Shown here: one piece after another, positions 34,350 through 46,193 of the stretch
How the letters are laid out: every line of letters starts with the position of its first letter
Position numbering within the stretch: position 1 is the stretch's first letter
Source of the DNA: Norana najaformis
Taxonomy: Eukaryota; Annelida; Clitellata; Crassiclitellata; Hormogastridae
NCBI GenBank assembly: GCA_964023275.1
Contig: OZ029914.1
Span: 17,134,049-17,198,048, forward strand
Direction: 5' to 3'
Length of the DNA: 64,000 nt
The notes under the pieces: generated by a model
Databases searched by the model: none
What the model was told of the DNA's origin: nothing
What the model saw: the letters and a program-made list of their open reading frames with translations, nothing else
Program-made: the position numbers and the translations under genes

Positions 34350-34500
34350 TATATATAGAAGAGACAGAGAGAGACAGAGAGAGACAGAGAGAGACAGAGA
34401 GAGACAGAGAGACAAACAGACAGACAGAGAGAGAGAGAGAGGTGAAAGAGGGACGGAAGGGCACAGAGAATAGAGAGACAATGAGACACTTAGACACAAT
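34350..34500. repeat. (GAGACA)n array
   Basis: GAGACAGA repeats then GAGA-rich sequence, preceded by a TATATA stretch. Confidence 0.9.
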
Positions 34501-34539
34501 GACACAGAGATTAATCGGAAGCAGAATAAGACCCACCCG

Positions 34540-34610
34540 CATCCGGACATTTCCCCCGGACAATTCCTCTGGACGTTTCCCCTAGAGTAATTCCCCCCGG
34601 ACGTTTCCCC
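34540..34610. repeat. Four degenerate CCGGACGTTTCCCC units
   Basis: Spaced about 20 bp apart; short and decayed. Confidence 0.75.
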
Positions 34611-34619
34611 AACTTATGC

Positions 34620-35339
34620 GTAATGAATTAGAAATGTGTAAGCAATTTAAAATATGTAAGATGCCACGACGGATACGACGAAGAGGAACCATTTGTACAG
34701 AAGCCGCTTGCCTGAGTTGCGGCATTTGTTGTGGTGTTTTTCCTCCGTTTCGGCGGCTTTTTTTGGTATAGTTTCTGTCATTCAGTAATTCAGTTCTGGC
34801 TTGATCGGGCGCTCATGGATATGCTCATACTGGGAGCTGACAATAGTTCCAACTTTCACCTTTATTTTCGTCTTGCACTCTGCTGTGTGAAACCTTTTCC
34901 ACGACCTAGTCGTTTTTCACACACATAGCTTCCCACGTTGTCTGCCAAGTTCTTTTACTTCATATGACTCTGACTATTAGACACTACTTTAGTCTTCCCA
35001 CCAACTTTGTGAACTGTCTACATTCTAACTATGATAGTCCTAGACTGATAAGGTCCTACATTTCACTCCATTCACGTCCATTCTATAGAATCATGATTAT
35101 GATAGACTCTTCGCAAATTGTAGGCACCTATACCAAGCAATATTGTCAATCAGTAATACAACGAGCATAGGGGCTTAAACTTCATTTTCAGATTTAAATC
35201 AATGATCAACGAAACAACGAAGCAACGAATGAATAATACACTAGAGAGATATAGATATGTAAGAATATATACATATGACGTTCATAAAAAACGCATGCAT
35301 ATCATTCATTCATATATTTATACATATATTTATACATAT
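34620..35339. other. No recognised gene; AT-rich with TATA/TACA-rich end
   Basis: Open frames of 60-70 codons lack motifs. The last ~60 bp are TATTTATACATA repeats leading into the solo LTR. Confidence 0.5.
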
Positions 35340-35730
35340 TGTTAGAGTCGGCCCATATGGAAGACCCGGATGTAAGGAGTGGTTGCCCCAGAAAACCTAT
35401 AAAAGGGGATGTTTCCTTCAGTTTGCCGAGCTTGGCTAGTTAAGTTAAGATAGGCCGAGTCCTACGTGGCTCTGTGTTCTGTTAGTTGCCAAGACTCCGT
35501 TTATCGAGTTTATGTAAAGGTCCTCCGTCTGTTGGAGGAATCTGAGAGGTTTTTGTGTTCGAGTTGTTCTCTGATGAAAAGACTTCGACTTTTGGCTTCA
35601 AAACAGCCGTCGTCGTTCTGGCTGATGTCAGGTATTCTGTTGTACGTGTTATAACCTCTTGCAAGTGTAAATATACATTTTATCTAAACCCAAGCGAGTT
35701 ATATACTTTGAATAGGAGTAGCACGTAACA
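35340..35730 (+). mobile_element. Solo LTR 2 (fossil), with 4-bp target duplication
   Basis: 391 bp starting TGTTAGAGTC and ending GCACGTAACA, with the TG...CA ends of an LTR. A CCTATAAAAGG box is present. ATAT flanks it on both sides (35,336-35,339 and 35,731-35,734). It is closely matched, inverted, at 61,933-62,358. Superfamily not assigned; looks relatively little decayed. Confidence 0.8.
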
Positions 35731-35756
35731 ATATACTCATACATGCATACAAGCTC

Positions 35757-36060
35757 GAAATATTTTACAGCGCCCTACGAAAGCTAAGTCGCGGAAACCA
35801 GCTTATTCCAAACGCCAAGTCAAACCAAAACCGATAGACAGGAAGGGTTCGGTTCCAGGTCAAGATCCAAGAGTCAGGCATGCAGACAGTTGTTGCAGAC
35901 GGCTGTGTTGAATGTGTTTGGAATTGAACCGGAAAGTGAGATAAGGGGGAGTGGAAGAACCAGGATAGGATCTGCGGAAGAGGAGTGTTTTCAGTTTTGA
36001 GTGAAAGACCTGCAGGAGAGATTGCATGAGCTGAACGCATATTGTTTATATGTATGGCCA
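35757..36060 (-). mobile_element. LINE-D 3' end, copy 3
   Basis: Minus strand: GCGCTGTAAAATATT-type end, CGAAAGCTAAGTCGCGG (plus), CAGGTCAAGATCCAAGAGTC, and upstream the ISAGLSLKTENT frame. Matches copies at 16.5 and 29.2 kb. Confidence 0.82.
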
Positions 36061-36280
36061 ACGATTTTAAATCAAGGCTGGTTGACCTGAGTAGCTTATC
36101 ATACCCGACCAGGTGACCGTCACCCGCTGCCGGTCGTTGATCGTGAGACGTACGGACGGAGAAGAGGCAACGACGGCCGAGATTGTCTCTGTTGCCGCTG
36201 CAATCGCCGCTGCTTTTACGACTAATTCGTGGCGACATGCCATAGCAGCGTTAGAACGACGTCGAGGGTTTGCCCGTCGA

Positions 36281-36790
36281 ACCACCCACCCATCGACCAA
36301 ACCATCGACCTACCCACCTATCGACCCACCCACCCATCCACTCACCCACCCATCGACCCAACCATCGACCCACTCACCCATCGACCCACCCACCCATCGA
36401 CCCACCCATCGACTCGCCAACCCATCGACCCACCCACCCATCAACCCATTTACCTACCCTCTTACTCACCCACCCATCGACCCACCCACCATCGACCCAC
36501 CCACTCATCGACCCATTTACCTACCCTCTTACTAACCCACTCATCGACCCACCCACCCATCGACCCACCCACCATCGACCCATTTACCTACCCTCTTACT
36601 CACCTACCCATCGACCCACCCACCCATCGATCCACCCATCGACCCACCCATCGACTCACCAACCCATAGACCCACCCACCCATCAACCCATTTACCTACC
36701 CTCTTACTCACCCACCCATCGACCCACCCACCATCGACCCACCCACTAATCGACCCATTTACCCACCCTCGTACTCACCCACCCATCGAC
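36281..36790. repeat. Minisatellite of CCCACCCATCGA units with higher-order structure
   Basis: Short units CGACCCACCCACCCAT grouped into blocks that recur with CATTTACCTACCCTCTTACT. Three frames read Thr/Pro/His-rich without stops; these are repeat artefacts. Confidence 0.94.
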
Positions 36791-37019
36791 TGAACGAACG
36801 AAGGTTCCCGAACGAAAACTACACCATGAACCTGGAACTATAAGGATTTCGTGGCGTAGGTTGGACCAGGTGCTGCTAACGATATCTTATTACTGTTAAT
36901 AGTGCGCAGTGAAAACACGAAAGGCGAACTGGCATCAATGGCATCAGTTGCACGGACGATTTGCTAAATGAGATCAGACGACGCAACCGTTGCACTACTT
37001 TGAACAAATTAACATCCGG

Positions 37020-37300
37020 CGCCACATTAAAGGAAGAGGAAAAGGACGAGGAATGGGAGGAATTAGACACGAAGGCAGAGTAAGAGAGGCAAAAGGAGAA
37101 GGTGGACAGCGCGGAACAAACGAAGAAAAGCAGCAGGGGATAAAGATGAGACGAGGACATGAAAACAAGAGAATAAGAGAAGGAGAAAGAAGAGGAGAAG
37201 GAGGATGATAGAGAAAACGAAATGATATAACCGGGAAAAGCAGATGGAAAAACACAGAAGGATAATATATATTAGAAAAAGAAGAATAAATAGAATGATA
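37020..37300. repeat. Purine-rich tract
   Basis: AGGAAGAGGAAAAGG-type sequence with a purine bias on plus. No gene recognised. Confidence 0.7.
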
Positions 37301-37379
37301 AAATAGATCAATGCTGTAGGATTATAAATGTAAAAGTACATTTCAGAGATTTCAATCTAGCACGGTTCGGTACGGAAAC

Positions 37380-37480
37380 ATTAACTGGCGTGGTACCCAT
37401 TCAAACGGGCAGCGGTGGTTAAGGATCTCACCCGATAAACTCCCTGAATAATGAGCAGGGTCGAGGCCATACGGTCTCTA
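37380..37480 (+). repeat. Dispersed ~100-bp repeat, copy 1
   Basis: CATTCAAACGGGCAGCGGTG ... GATCTCACCCGATAAA ... GAGCAGGGTCGAGGCCATA. Second copy at 38,985-39,075 in the same orientation. Confidence 0.75.
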
Positions 37481-37776
37481 TTGAAAAACGGATTATAGAC
37501 TATAAGACGTACGAGCCAAAGACTGGACAGAAAGGGAGAAGTAAGAAATGCAGTAATCAGGAAAGGATGAGGAAGAACTGGAAAATGATACAAAGAAAGT
37601 CGGAGGATAGAAAGCACGGAAAGAAAAAAGTGGAGTAAGAAATACAGTAGCGGGAAAATAAGAAAGGAGGAAAGTAAAGGCGGGATAAGAAAGAAGATAC
37701 AAGCATGTGTTGTTAATTGGTCGCTTTTGATACGAATGTGTTCTATCTGTGCTCTGATGTACGCAAATTGTACATT

Positions 37777-38283
37777 GCATTCTATACATGCTATGATGTA
37801 CACTCATAGTACATTGTGTTCTGCCTATGCTTTGCTTTACGCTCATTGTACATTGTGTTATGCCTATGCTCTGATGTACACTCATTGTACATTGTGTTCT
37901 GCCTATGCTCTGATGTACACTCATTGTACATTGTGTTCTGCCTATGCTCTGATGTACACTCATTGTACATTGTGTTCTGCCTATGCTCTGATGTACACTC
38001 ATTGTACATTGTGTTCTGCCTATGCTTTGCTTTACGCTCATTGTACATTGTGTTCTGCCTATGCTCTGATGTACGCTCATTGTACATTGTGTTCTGCCTA
38101 TGCTCTGATGTACACTCATTGTACATTGTGTTCTGCCTATGCTCTGATGTACACTCATTGTACATTGTGTTCTGCCTATGCTCTGATGTACACTCATTGT
38201 ACATTGTGTTCTGCCTATGCTCTGATGTACACTCATTGTACATTGTGTTCTGCCTATGCTCTGATGTACACTCATTGTACATT
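37777..38283. repeat. 39-bp minisatellite, about 13 units
   Basis: Unit TTCTGCCTATGCTCTGATGT plus ACACTCATTGTACATTGTG. A variant unit (GCTTTGCTTTACGCTC) occurs at about 37,827 and again about five units later at about 38,022, indicating block duplication. Because 39 is a multiple of 3, several frames stay open for about 160-215 codons on both strands. Confidence 0.96.
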
Positions 38284-38984
38284 CCTGTCGTCCTATACAC
38301 GTGGTAATTACGGTCAAACAAAAAAGCTAATCGGCGAAAAGATCGATGCATCGCCAAGGGAGTCCTAGTTCTGCTTACGTCGCCAACAAAGTCAGTAAGT
38401 AAGATAACTGTACAGATCGTACGCTGGCTTGTCATTTGATTCGATGCTGATTAGGAACTACTGCGATCAAACAGTTCATCATGTAACATCACTTCGAATA
38501 ATTAATTACTTTTAGCTTCTGAAGTACGCATTGCATCAATACAACAGAATACAAGAATACCTTACAATACAATACAAGATTACATTACGATACAGTGACA
38601 TTCAGTGCAAATAAAATACAATACAAAGTGCAATACAGTATAACAAAGCAGAAAACAATACAATAAAATGCAACAGAAATTTGATGTTGGCCTCTTACAA
38701 TTCCTAGATTTGCACTTTGAAGGCTGGTATGAAGAAAAATTGTGAACCACAACCAGAATAGAGGAGGTAAGAACAGAATTTTTCAGCTGCATTCACCAAA
38801 GAGGCAAATACAGACCCGGAAGCTCTTGTCGCAGTTTGTTAGGTAACCTATTCCGCTGGCCTGGTTAGCTACAGGCGTACGTCAAGGCTCCTCTGAGTAT
38901 GAGGATGGCGGTTTGCGTCCCGTTCTTTCATATAAGAGATTTGAATCTCGGGCTAGCACGTCCAGTACTCGGGGACCTTAAATT

Positions 38985-39075
38985 GCGTGGCCTCCATTCA
39001 AACGGGCAGCGGTGGTGAAAGATCTCATCCGATAAATTCAATGAACAAATGAGCAGGGTTGAGGCCATAAACGTG
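38985..39075 (+). repeat. Dispersed ~100-bp repeat, copy 2
   Basis: Same blocks as 37,380-37,480 with a few substitutions. Confidence 0.75.
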
Positions 39076-39345
39076 TACATTTACCTTTTATTCCAGAAGG
39101 GTGACCCTATTATGACGAAGTTTCTATGCTGCGCCGCGGAAATTCAAGCCGGCAGACAACCAGCGCAGTGATTGAAGAATATGAGTGATAGGCCCATGGC
39201 TTAGTGCGGCGGTTAAGATTATTGCCAAGAAACTTTGAAATATTTGTGCTATTTGTGAGTTTGACATTTCGATACTAGTAAGAAGCAAATTACAATAGTC
39301 CAAACTACTGGAAAACTGGATTCCAAGAAGACTTATGAAGAAAGA

Positions 39346-39412
39346 CAAAACGATTCCTCGCTCACCCGATTGACATATGACGTGTTACCAAATGCATTAC
39401 TTACTTACTAAA
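39346..39412 (+). repeat. Short dispersed repeat with (ACTT)n tail
   Basis: CGATTCCTCGCTCACCCGAT ... CATATGACGTGTTACCAAATG then TTACTTACTTAC. A second copy at 59,911-59,977 has the same tail. Probably a retroelement 3' end. Confidence 0.6.
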
Positions 39413-39654
39413 CGCCTAATATTACTTAGGCTTATATCACAAATTATAGTGATTTAATTACAATGGATATCGATGTAATGGACAATGATAAGTTTATTTG
39501 GAAAGACTTTTCAACTTACGTGTAGAATGACTTAGCAAAATAAGGAATATGACAAGTTTGAAAACTTCATGAGTAGCCGCGGATCCCCCTAGTAATCGTA
39601 ATGGTAAACTCGAAAGAGAAAGACAGACAGAAAGAGAGAGTATGTGTCTCTTAC

Positions 39655-39957
39655 CGATGGAAGTGTAGACGATGACGAATATCACAGATAAGAGAAGGGC
39701 GACACCTGTCGTTACAAACGCGATGTTAAGGATTTTCTTCAGAATGATGTTGCTGGCGTTTTGCGACCGATTTATCTCCTGCAGCTTCCGTGCTGTTTCC
39801 GGGTCTCCCGACTGGAGCCGGTTGTCTTGCAACCGCCTCAGCAGCCGTTCCAATAGCGATGTTCCGTCCCCTGGCGCCTTCGTTTTCTTGGCCCTGGACG
39901 TCTCGGAGCTTCCAGCCACCGTAGACGCTCCGTCTGACTGGGCCTGGCCCGCCAGTG
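39655..39957 (-). CDS. Exon with transmembrane helix, same putative gene as 15.2-15.6 kb
   Basis: 303 nt on the minus strand between acceptor ttcacgcag and donor ATCG/gtaaga; phase 1 in and 1 out. It encodes a low-complexity stretch (GQAQSDGASTVAGSSETSRA), a basic amphipathic segment (LLERLLRRLQDNRLQ, ARKLQEINRSQN), then a hydrophobic helix, NIAFVTTGVALLLSVIFVIV. Joining to the exon at 15,607 restores an open frame (…VYTSI/V/KHSSK…). G+C is far above the flanks, supporting coding status. N-terminal exons must lie above 40 kb; I saw none. Confidence 0.55.
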
Positions 39958-40112
39958 CTGCGTGAACCAAGCATATAGTAAAACTGTATTTATATAACTC
40001 TTTTTCTGTATTTACCAAATAAATAAATGTCGTAAATAAAATTAAAATAAATAAGCAAATAAAATATAATAAATTAATTAATTAAATAAAATGAATAAAT
40101 AAATAAATGTCG

Positions 40113-40800
40113 CATCATCGTTAATATTCATTTCTAAACTGCGATGCCTTTTAGAGTGATATTCTGGTTCTATTATTCAAGACGGAAGACGCGAGTCACA
40201 ATCATCATAAAGATTGATAAAACATTAAGATTAGAGGCGGAAGTTTACTGGAAAAATAATTATACCAGTGAGTCCTTCGTGATATACTATGGTCAACAGT
40301 ATCAAAAGGCGCATTGAAATCAACCATCCCTGAGATCTGGGTTATCCCTCAGATAATTATACAATTGAGTTCTTAGTGATATAGTACGGTCAACAGTATC
40401 AAAAGGCGCATTGAAATCAACCATCCCTGAGATCTGAGTTATCCCTCAGATAATTATACAATTGAGTTCTTAGTGATATAGTATGGTCAACAGTATCAAA
40501 AGGTGCATTGAAATCTACAATACCTGAGATCTAGCCATGGTGCCATTATATTCAAGATCAGATACAACAGGAGGACCTCAGTTATATATGATACTTGAGG
40601 AAACCTGATAGGAAGCTATTTGATTCCAAATACATTATTAACCATCTAGATGCAAAGAATATTTTAAGTGATCATAAATAGAAAAGTCGTGTCGTCGCTA
40701 ATATACATTTCTAAACTGCTAAGCCTTCTAGAATGATATTCTGAATCTATTACTCGAGAAGGAAGACACGAGTCACAGTGACCATAAAGATTGAAGCATT
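40113..40800 (-). mobile_element. LINE reverse-transcriptase fragment with internal triplication
   Basis: The segment around GTCAACAGTATCAAAAGGCG encodes, on minus, DFNAPFDTVDH, the A motif of LINE reverse transcriptase. A ~95-bp block containing it occurs three times (starting about 40,262, 40,366 and 40,460). Flanking ~105-bp segments at 40,113-40,220 and 40,692-40,797 are also direct duplicates. Confidence 0.75.
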
Positions 40801-41324
40801 CAAAACTGTTTCAGCAACACTGGGTCAGTGAGAGGTCAAGTATATCTGCCAAGACGTTGACGATGGCATCAATACTGAGCCATACAGACTGCTTGGCTGG
40901 CTTTGTCGTCGTTTGCTTGAATTGCTGCAAGACGAGCCACATGGTGCACCGCTTCAAAAATTAAAGGCAAAGAGATTCATATATAGTGGAAAAATAATCG
41001 CTCAATTCTCGCTCAATTCTCTCGTGTCACTGTTACCCCTCATGGATGTTATCTGAGGTTTAACGGTTCGCTCGATTGAAGCGTGAACACAATACAGCAG
41101 TCGAATAACAAGCAGCATTTCTTTTCTGGTGATGTGACTCAACGATGACTTGTCACCGGGGGTCTAACCCAAGACTTTGAGGTGAAAGGCCAAATGTGCT
41201 TTCACGCAATCCGTGCTTAGAGCAATGAAATATGACATCAGCATGAAATGTTATATAACGAACTCACTATGTCATTTTTCTAAGGTTATCTTTATTTTAT
41301 GAAAGGTTGGAATCCATATTCGTT

Positions 41325-41440
41325 TATTGATTGATTGATTAATTGATTAATTGATTGATTCATTGATTGATTCATTCATTCATTCTTACTTTCATTCACT
41401 CGTTCGCTCGTTGGTACATTCGCTCGTTCGTTCATTCAGA
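41325..41440. repeat. (TGAT)n/(CATT)n/(CGTT)n compound microsatellite
   Basis: Shifts from TGAT to CATT to CGTT-type units along its length. Confidence 0.9.
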
Positions 41441-41759
41441 ACATTAATATAACCTCACGATATCTACCAAGAGACGCTCGACTGTCAACTGACATTTGCA
41501 TACTGTCTTACATATATGCGGGCAACATGGTCATTACTGTATCTACCGTTCTGTTGTTCCTTTATCTTTATTGTAAATGATAGGAATCAGTATTAATGTG
41601 CGCTGACATCTGTGTCACACATGCGGACAACATGGTCATCATCTACCCTTCTGCTGTACTTTTGTCATCAAACATGCGACAGAAGAACACCGAAATGGAC
41701 CAGTGACTTTCATGTATAGTCGAACGTTACATACATTATATACACGTTCATCTGTACAG

Positions 41760-42230
41760 CGCCAGAGTGTCTGTGCTGTAGGTTAGTGATTGCGCCTGAC
41801 AGTCTATAAAGGATGAAATAGATAATACAATATTACTGTGGGTCTATATCAATAGTAAAGAGAAAGATAAATCTAATAAATCTCCTTATAAGCGGATCGA
41901 CCAGAGCCCGTCTGTAATCATATCAATTTGGCCGCAATATCCCGTCACCGCATATACAGCTGCACCTGGACCAAGCGAGACAGAGAGGGGGACGGGCACG
42001 CGTGATGTCCGGCCAATCGCCCCTCCAATATGTTTGAGTCGGGTGGATGGATGGAAGGGGTGAAGCACGGGCGAAGGAAGACAGCGCAATTGGCCGAACC
42101 CAGGGAATTGACTCGTCGGTGTTGTTATTATATGGCGCGAACTCATATGTACGGCAATATGTCAAATGCCATTGTCACATAATTCGTCTGGCTACCAATA
42201 ACAACATCAATAATGACATTGGTTGGTCTA
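41760..42230. other. Unique sequence, no gene recognised
   Basis: GC-richer block at 41,890-42,120 with overlapping ~80-codon minus frames that show no motif. Confidence 0.5.
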
Positions 42231-42235
42231 TTAGT

Positions 42236-42299
<64 letters not shown>

Positions 42300-42335
42300 A
42301 CAACAACAACAACATCATCATCATCATCCACGGAT
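42236..42335. repeat. (ATC)n with (CAA)n microsatellite
   Basis: About 20 ATC units, a short CAA run, then more ATC. Confidence 0.97.
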
Positions 42336-42689
42336 TCATCATTGCCGTCATTGTCATTACCATTAAGGAACAATATGCAAAAACAACTATGTATTTCTCC
42401 ATTTAGTAGTAGAAAAGGGCCAACAATTCAGCAAGCAAGAGCGGCAACAAAACAACCGCAATAAAACAACCGCATACAACAGCACAATAACACTAACAAC
42501 AACTGAAGCAGAAATGATGATTGCAAGATGAATTTAATAATAATGATGACACTAATGACAGTAAATTATAATTATTTTTGCTTTTATATGATCATCGTAA
42601 TAAAATATTACTAGCACCTAATATATAATATATAATAATAATAATGATGATGATGAATTACCTCGTTATGGTCAAAGGCTATAGTTGTC

Positions 42690-43330
42690 AAGTCTTGATG
42701 GACAGACTGGTGCTAAGACTTTGAATGTACACTACCCAATTAGGTACATTACTTGGCAATCGTTCACTAGGACATTATTTCTATGCTGATGATACTCAAG
42801 TGTACATTTCGTTTGACAGTTCGTCTAGTGCGGCTGTTGTCTACAGCCTTTGAGGAGGTACAATCTTGGATTGCGGCTAAGAAAATCCTCCTTAACCAAT
42901 CGAGAAATTAATTTCTACTACTGTGCACTCCACAGTAACTTAAAAAGTTTGAATGGCTTAAATTTTTAAAACTGGGTAACTCAGTTATTTAGTGTGTTGA
43001 TTCTGTTTGTAAATTGGGTGTTGTATTACTCTACTATGTTTCTCACCGACAGCGTAACTGATATTTGTAAATCGTCATACATGCATATTCGTGACTTTTG
43101 CAGAAGTAGGCGTCGTATCCCTATGTCATCTGATTGCCTTTCTCTGGCAATATCTAAAGCTAGAACTGTTCTTAGTGAACGAGCTTTTTCGGTTGCTGGA
43201 CCTAGATTTTGGAATTCTTTTTCTGTAGTTGTCTGTTTTGCTCAGTCGCCTGTGTCATTTCGTTCTCAACTTTAGGCTTATCTATTCAAATTATGAATGC
43301 CCTTTCTATGCGTCGGTTCTTGTAGAAGCA
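42690..43330 (+). mobile_element. LINE-B fragment with internal deletion, plus copy
   Basis: Reads reverse-transcriptase motif C (YADDTQVYISFD near 42,785), QSWIAAKK, then the C-terminal signature SLAISKARTVLSERAFSVAG and PRFWNS. The region normally between these motifs (about 150 residues in comparable LINEs) is missing. The minus copy at 43.7-44.6 kb shows the same joint. Confidence 0.85.
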
Positions 43331-43734
43331 TATATCGTCAGTTGAATCTGTAAGTGGCGCCCGGCTTCAGAGGCAAGACGTCTTGAGATCCTATATTCAT
43401 CCCATCCTATTCCAAATCACTGCCCTTATTATTTGTTCTTTGTCTTGTTTGTGGCTGTTGGCATTTCTGAGCAGACGTATCCCTTCTTCCCCAGTAAGGA
43501 AAACGTGTGTTATTTGGACCATCGTGAAAATAAAAACTCTTATTGTATAGCAAAACCAGCAGAGCAGAGAATCAGCGACATCGCGTTTGGTTGTCTGATT
43601 GTTGGACTGATCATTTTAATTGAAAGCGAGAAGACGATAGGCGTTGGGAAACATTGAGTCTAGTAATAGCACAAAGCGCATCCCTTACAGAATTATTATT
43701 GTTATTATTAATTATTATTGATTCGTAAATTCTA

Positions 43735-44650
43735 TACCACCGGTGACTAAAGCAAAACGCATCAACCGATGGTGCATCAAAATCAGGTTATCATCCAGAG
43801 GTACTGTACAGTCCACTAAGACAGAGAGACAGTCTAATGTGGATAAGCAGGTGACTGAGCAAAACAGACAACTACAGAAAAAGAATTCCAAAATCTAGGT
43901 CCAGCAACCGAAAAAGCTCGTTCACTAAGAACAGTTCTAGCTTTAGATATAGCCAGAGAAAGGCAATCAGATGACATAAGGATATGACCCCTACTTCTGC
44001 ATAAGTCACGAATATGCATGTATGACGATTTACAAATATCAATGACGCAGTCGGTGAGAAACATAGTAGAGCTATACAACATCCAATTTACAAACAGAAT
44101 CAACAAACTAAATAACTGAGTTACCCAGTTTTAAAAATTTAAGCCATTCAAACTTTTTAAGTAGTAGAAATTCATGTTTCGATTGATTAAGAAGGAGTTT
44201 ATTTGCCGCAATCCAAGATTGCACCTCCTCGAAGGCAGTGGATAACAGCTGCACAGATGAAAGACAATACAAACTGTCAAAAGAAATGTGCATTTAATTA
44301 TCATCAGCATAAAAATGATATCCTAGTGAACGATTGCAAAGTAATGTTCCTAGTGGGGTGCGTTACATCATAAGCAATAGAGGGCCAAGTACCGAACCAT
44401 GAGGGACACCACTCGTCGGCAAAGCACAGGATGAATAAGTACCATTTAAGTACGCTTACTGGCTGCAGAAACCCCAAACCAAAGCTGGAGGCGATGCAAA
44501 AGAAGCGAATGGTCCACAGTATCAAAAGCAGCAGACAGGTCAAGAAGAACAAGTGCCATCACCCTACTCTTTTCCAACTAGCACATGTTTTCATTATGAA
44601 CGACAATAAGCTGAAATCTGCGGCTCCTAGCAGCAAAAATAGCAGCTAAA
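43735..44650 (-). mobile_element. LINE-B fragment with internal deletion, minus copy
   Basis: Minus strand reads LLDLSAAFDTVDH (about 44,510-44,550), a PHGSVLGP-like block, AD-NQ near 44,310, QSWIAANKLLLNQSKHEFL, then ICKSSYMHIRDLCRSRG and KARTVLSERAFSVAGPRFWN. It starts further upstream than the plus copy, and its 3' UTR has an extra deletion. Confidence 0.87.
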
Positions 44651-44659
44651 CCAAAGCTG

Positions 44660-45640
44660 CGGCGTGCTCTCAACAACTTTCTTAGTTCAAAAAGGCATTT
44701 GCCTATAAAGAAGCTCAGTTAAAAACATTGAAACTGCAAAACCAGCTCATTAGCTGTTTGTGCAGGAGTTACGTATAAATAAGATGTCATACTACCATGC
44801 TTTATTTAAATAGAGTTTATGCCAAGGTAGAAATTTAACAGTTTCGTAATTCGGGACGATTTAAATTGGAAGTCAAATTTTGAAAAGATGGCAATAAGAT
44901 CCGAAATATATGATTACACAGGACCAGCAGAATGAAGCGATTGTGTACCAGAATGACTTACCTTTTAACATTCGTTCGTATAAATTTAAAGTTTTTCTTA
45001 CAAATTTTACTACCAGTTCATTTTCTCGTACAAATCTGAGGCTAATAGTTTCTCAATAGACAGTCCTAATAATTTCAGACCATTCATTTGATGTTTGAAT
45101 CATTTTTGACATAATTTTAATGTGCTTTTATCCAATTTTTTTACAAAAATTGGCTTGCCTACCCTCCTATTTTAACCCTTCAACTCAGCTATCGCGCACA
45201 ATTAGAACATTTATTATTAATAGGTTCTTATAGGCAGAATGATTTAAATTCGGTAAAAAGATGAAAATATCAATTTTGCTTATGATCAGTCATTTCATTT
45301 CTCCTTGTATGCTGTTCTGAGAAAATCGATTAGAAAGCTGTGGCGTTAATTAAAAGCAGAAAGCAGAAGCTAGAATGACTCAGGCAGTTATGACGTCATT
45401 TCACATAAATTGCTACTTAAAAACAAAAATCTATCAGCGAAATACAATTTACGGACTCCTTCAAGAGTAAAGAGCCAGAATAGTAAGCCTATTTCAGACT
45501 TTGTATTAAAAATAAATGTTTTAAAAGCAGAACAGTTATCTAAATGACGCTTGCTTTTGCCGTGTATACAAGACTATAAACCAATCGGCATGGAGTAGAT
45601 CAGCCTTATGGCGAAATGATTGAATATTTATGTAGCCCAC
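44660..45640. other. AT-rich sequence, no recognised feature
   Basis: No coding motif, repeat or RNA gene seen. Confidence 0.5.
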
Positions 45641-45647
45641 TTAACAC

Positions 45648-45745
45648 ATCATATTTAGCTCAGAGGCGTATTTAGCCCAGTGGTGTATTTACTTCAGTGG
45701 CGTATTTAGCTCAGTGGCGTATTTAGTTCAGTGGCCTAAATAATT
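45648..45745. repeat. 17-bp tandem repeat, about 5 units
   Basis: Unit CGTATTTAGCTCAGTGG with point variants. Confidence 0.88.
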
Positions 45746-46193
45746 CAGGAGGGTATTTAAGGGTGAATTGTTTGCCACGTTCCCTTTGCCGGAGGCTTTT
45801 GTTTTTCATGATATCTGCTTTTCCCAACGTTTCTGTCATTCTCTTGCATTTTTGTGCAATATCATTTATAATAAAATTACTCAGCAAGTTACGAGAAGTG
45901 TCTGTTTTCGTTTAGAAGATCGCCCATGAAATCCGACGGTAATCCAAGTTATATGCTTAACCTAATGATACAGTACGGTGTTAAGAGGTATGGTAGTCAC
46001 CACGGCCCATCAGTGGCAGAATTGACCCCGTCAGGGTTTCTAAACAGGACATTGCTTTAGCCCCATGGCTGGCCTCTTGTTAAATTTCTGATGTTATTTG
46101 CGCTTTAGCTGCGAGATTCTTCTACCAGACGTTTGAAAGCTTTTTAAAGTTTTGCCGGAAAGCATGATGCTGTTTGTGAGAAACAATAGATTC

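Noticed and set aside
34731-35170. Two ~65-codon plus ORFs
   Set aside because: Short, no motif, and no coding-like base composition compared with the flanks.
37777-38283. Regular repeat units that might be taken for a CRISPR array
   Set aside because: Units are directly tandem without variable spacers, in an animal genome.
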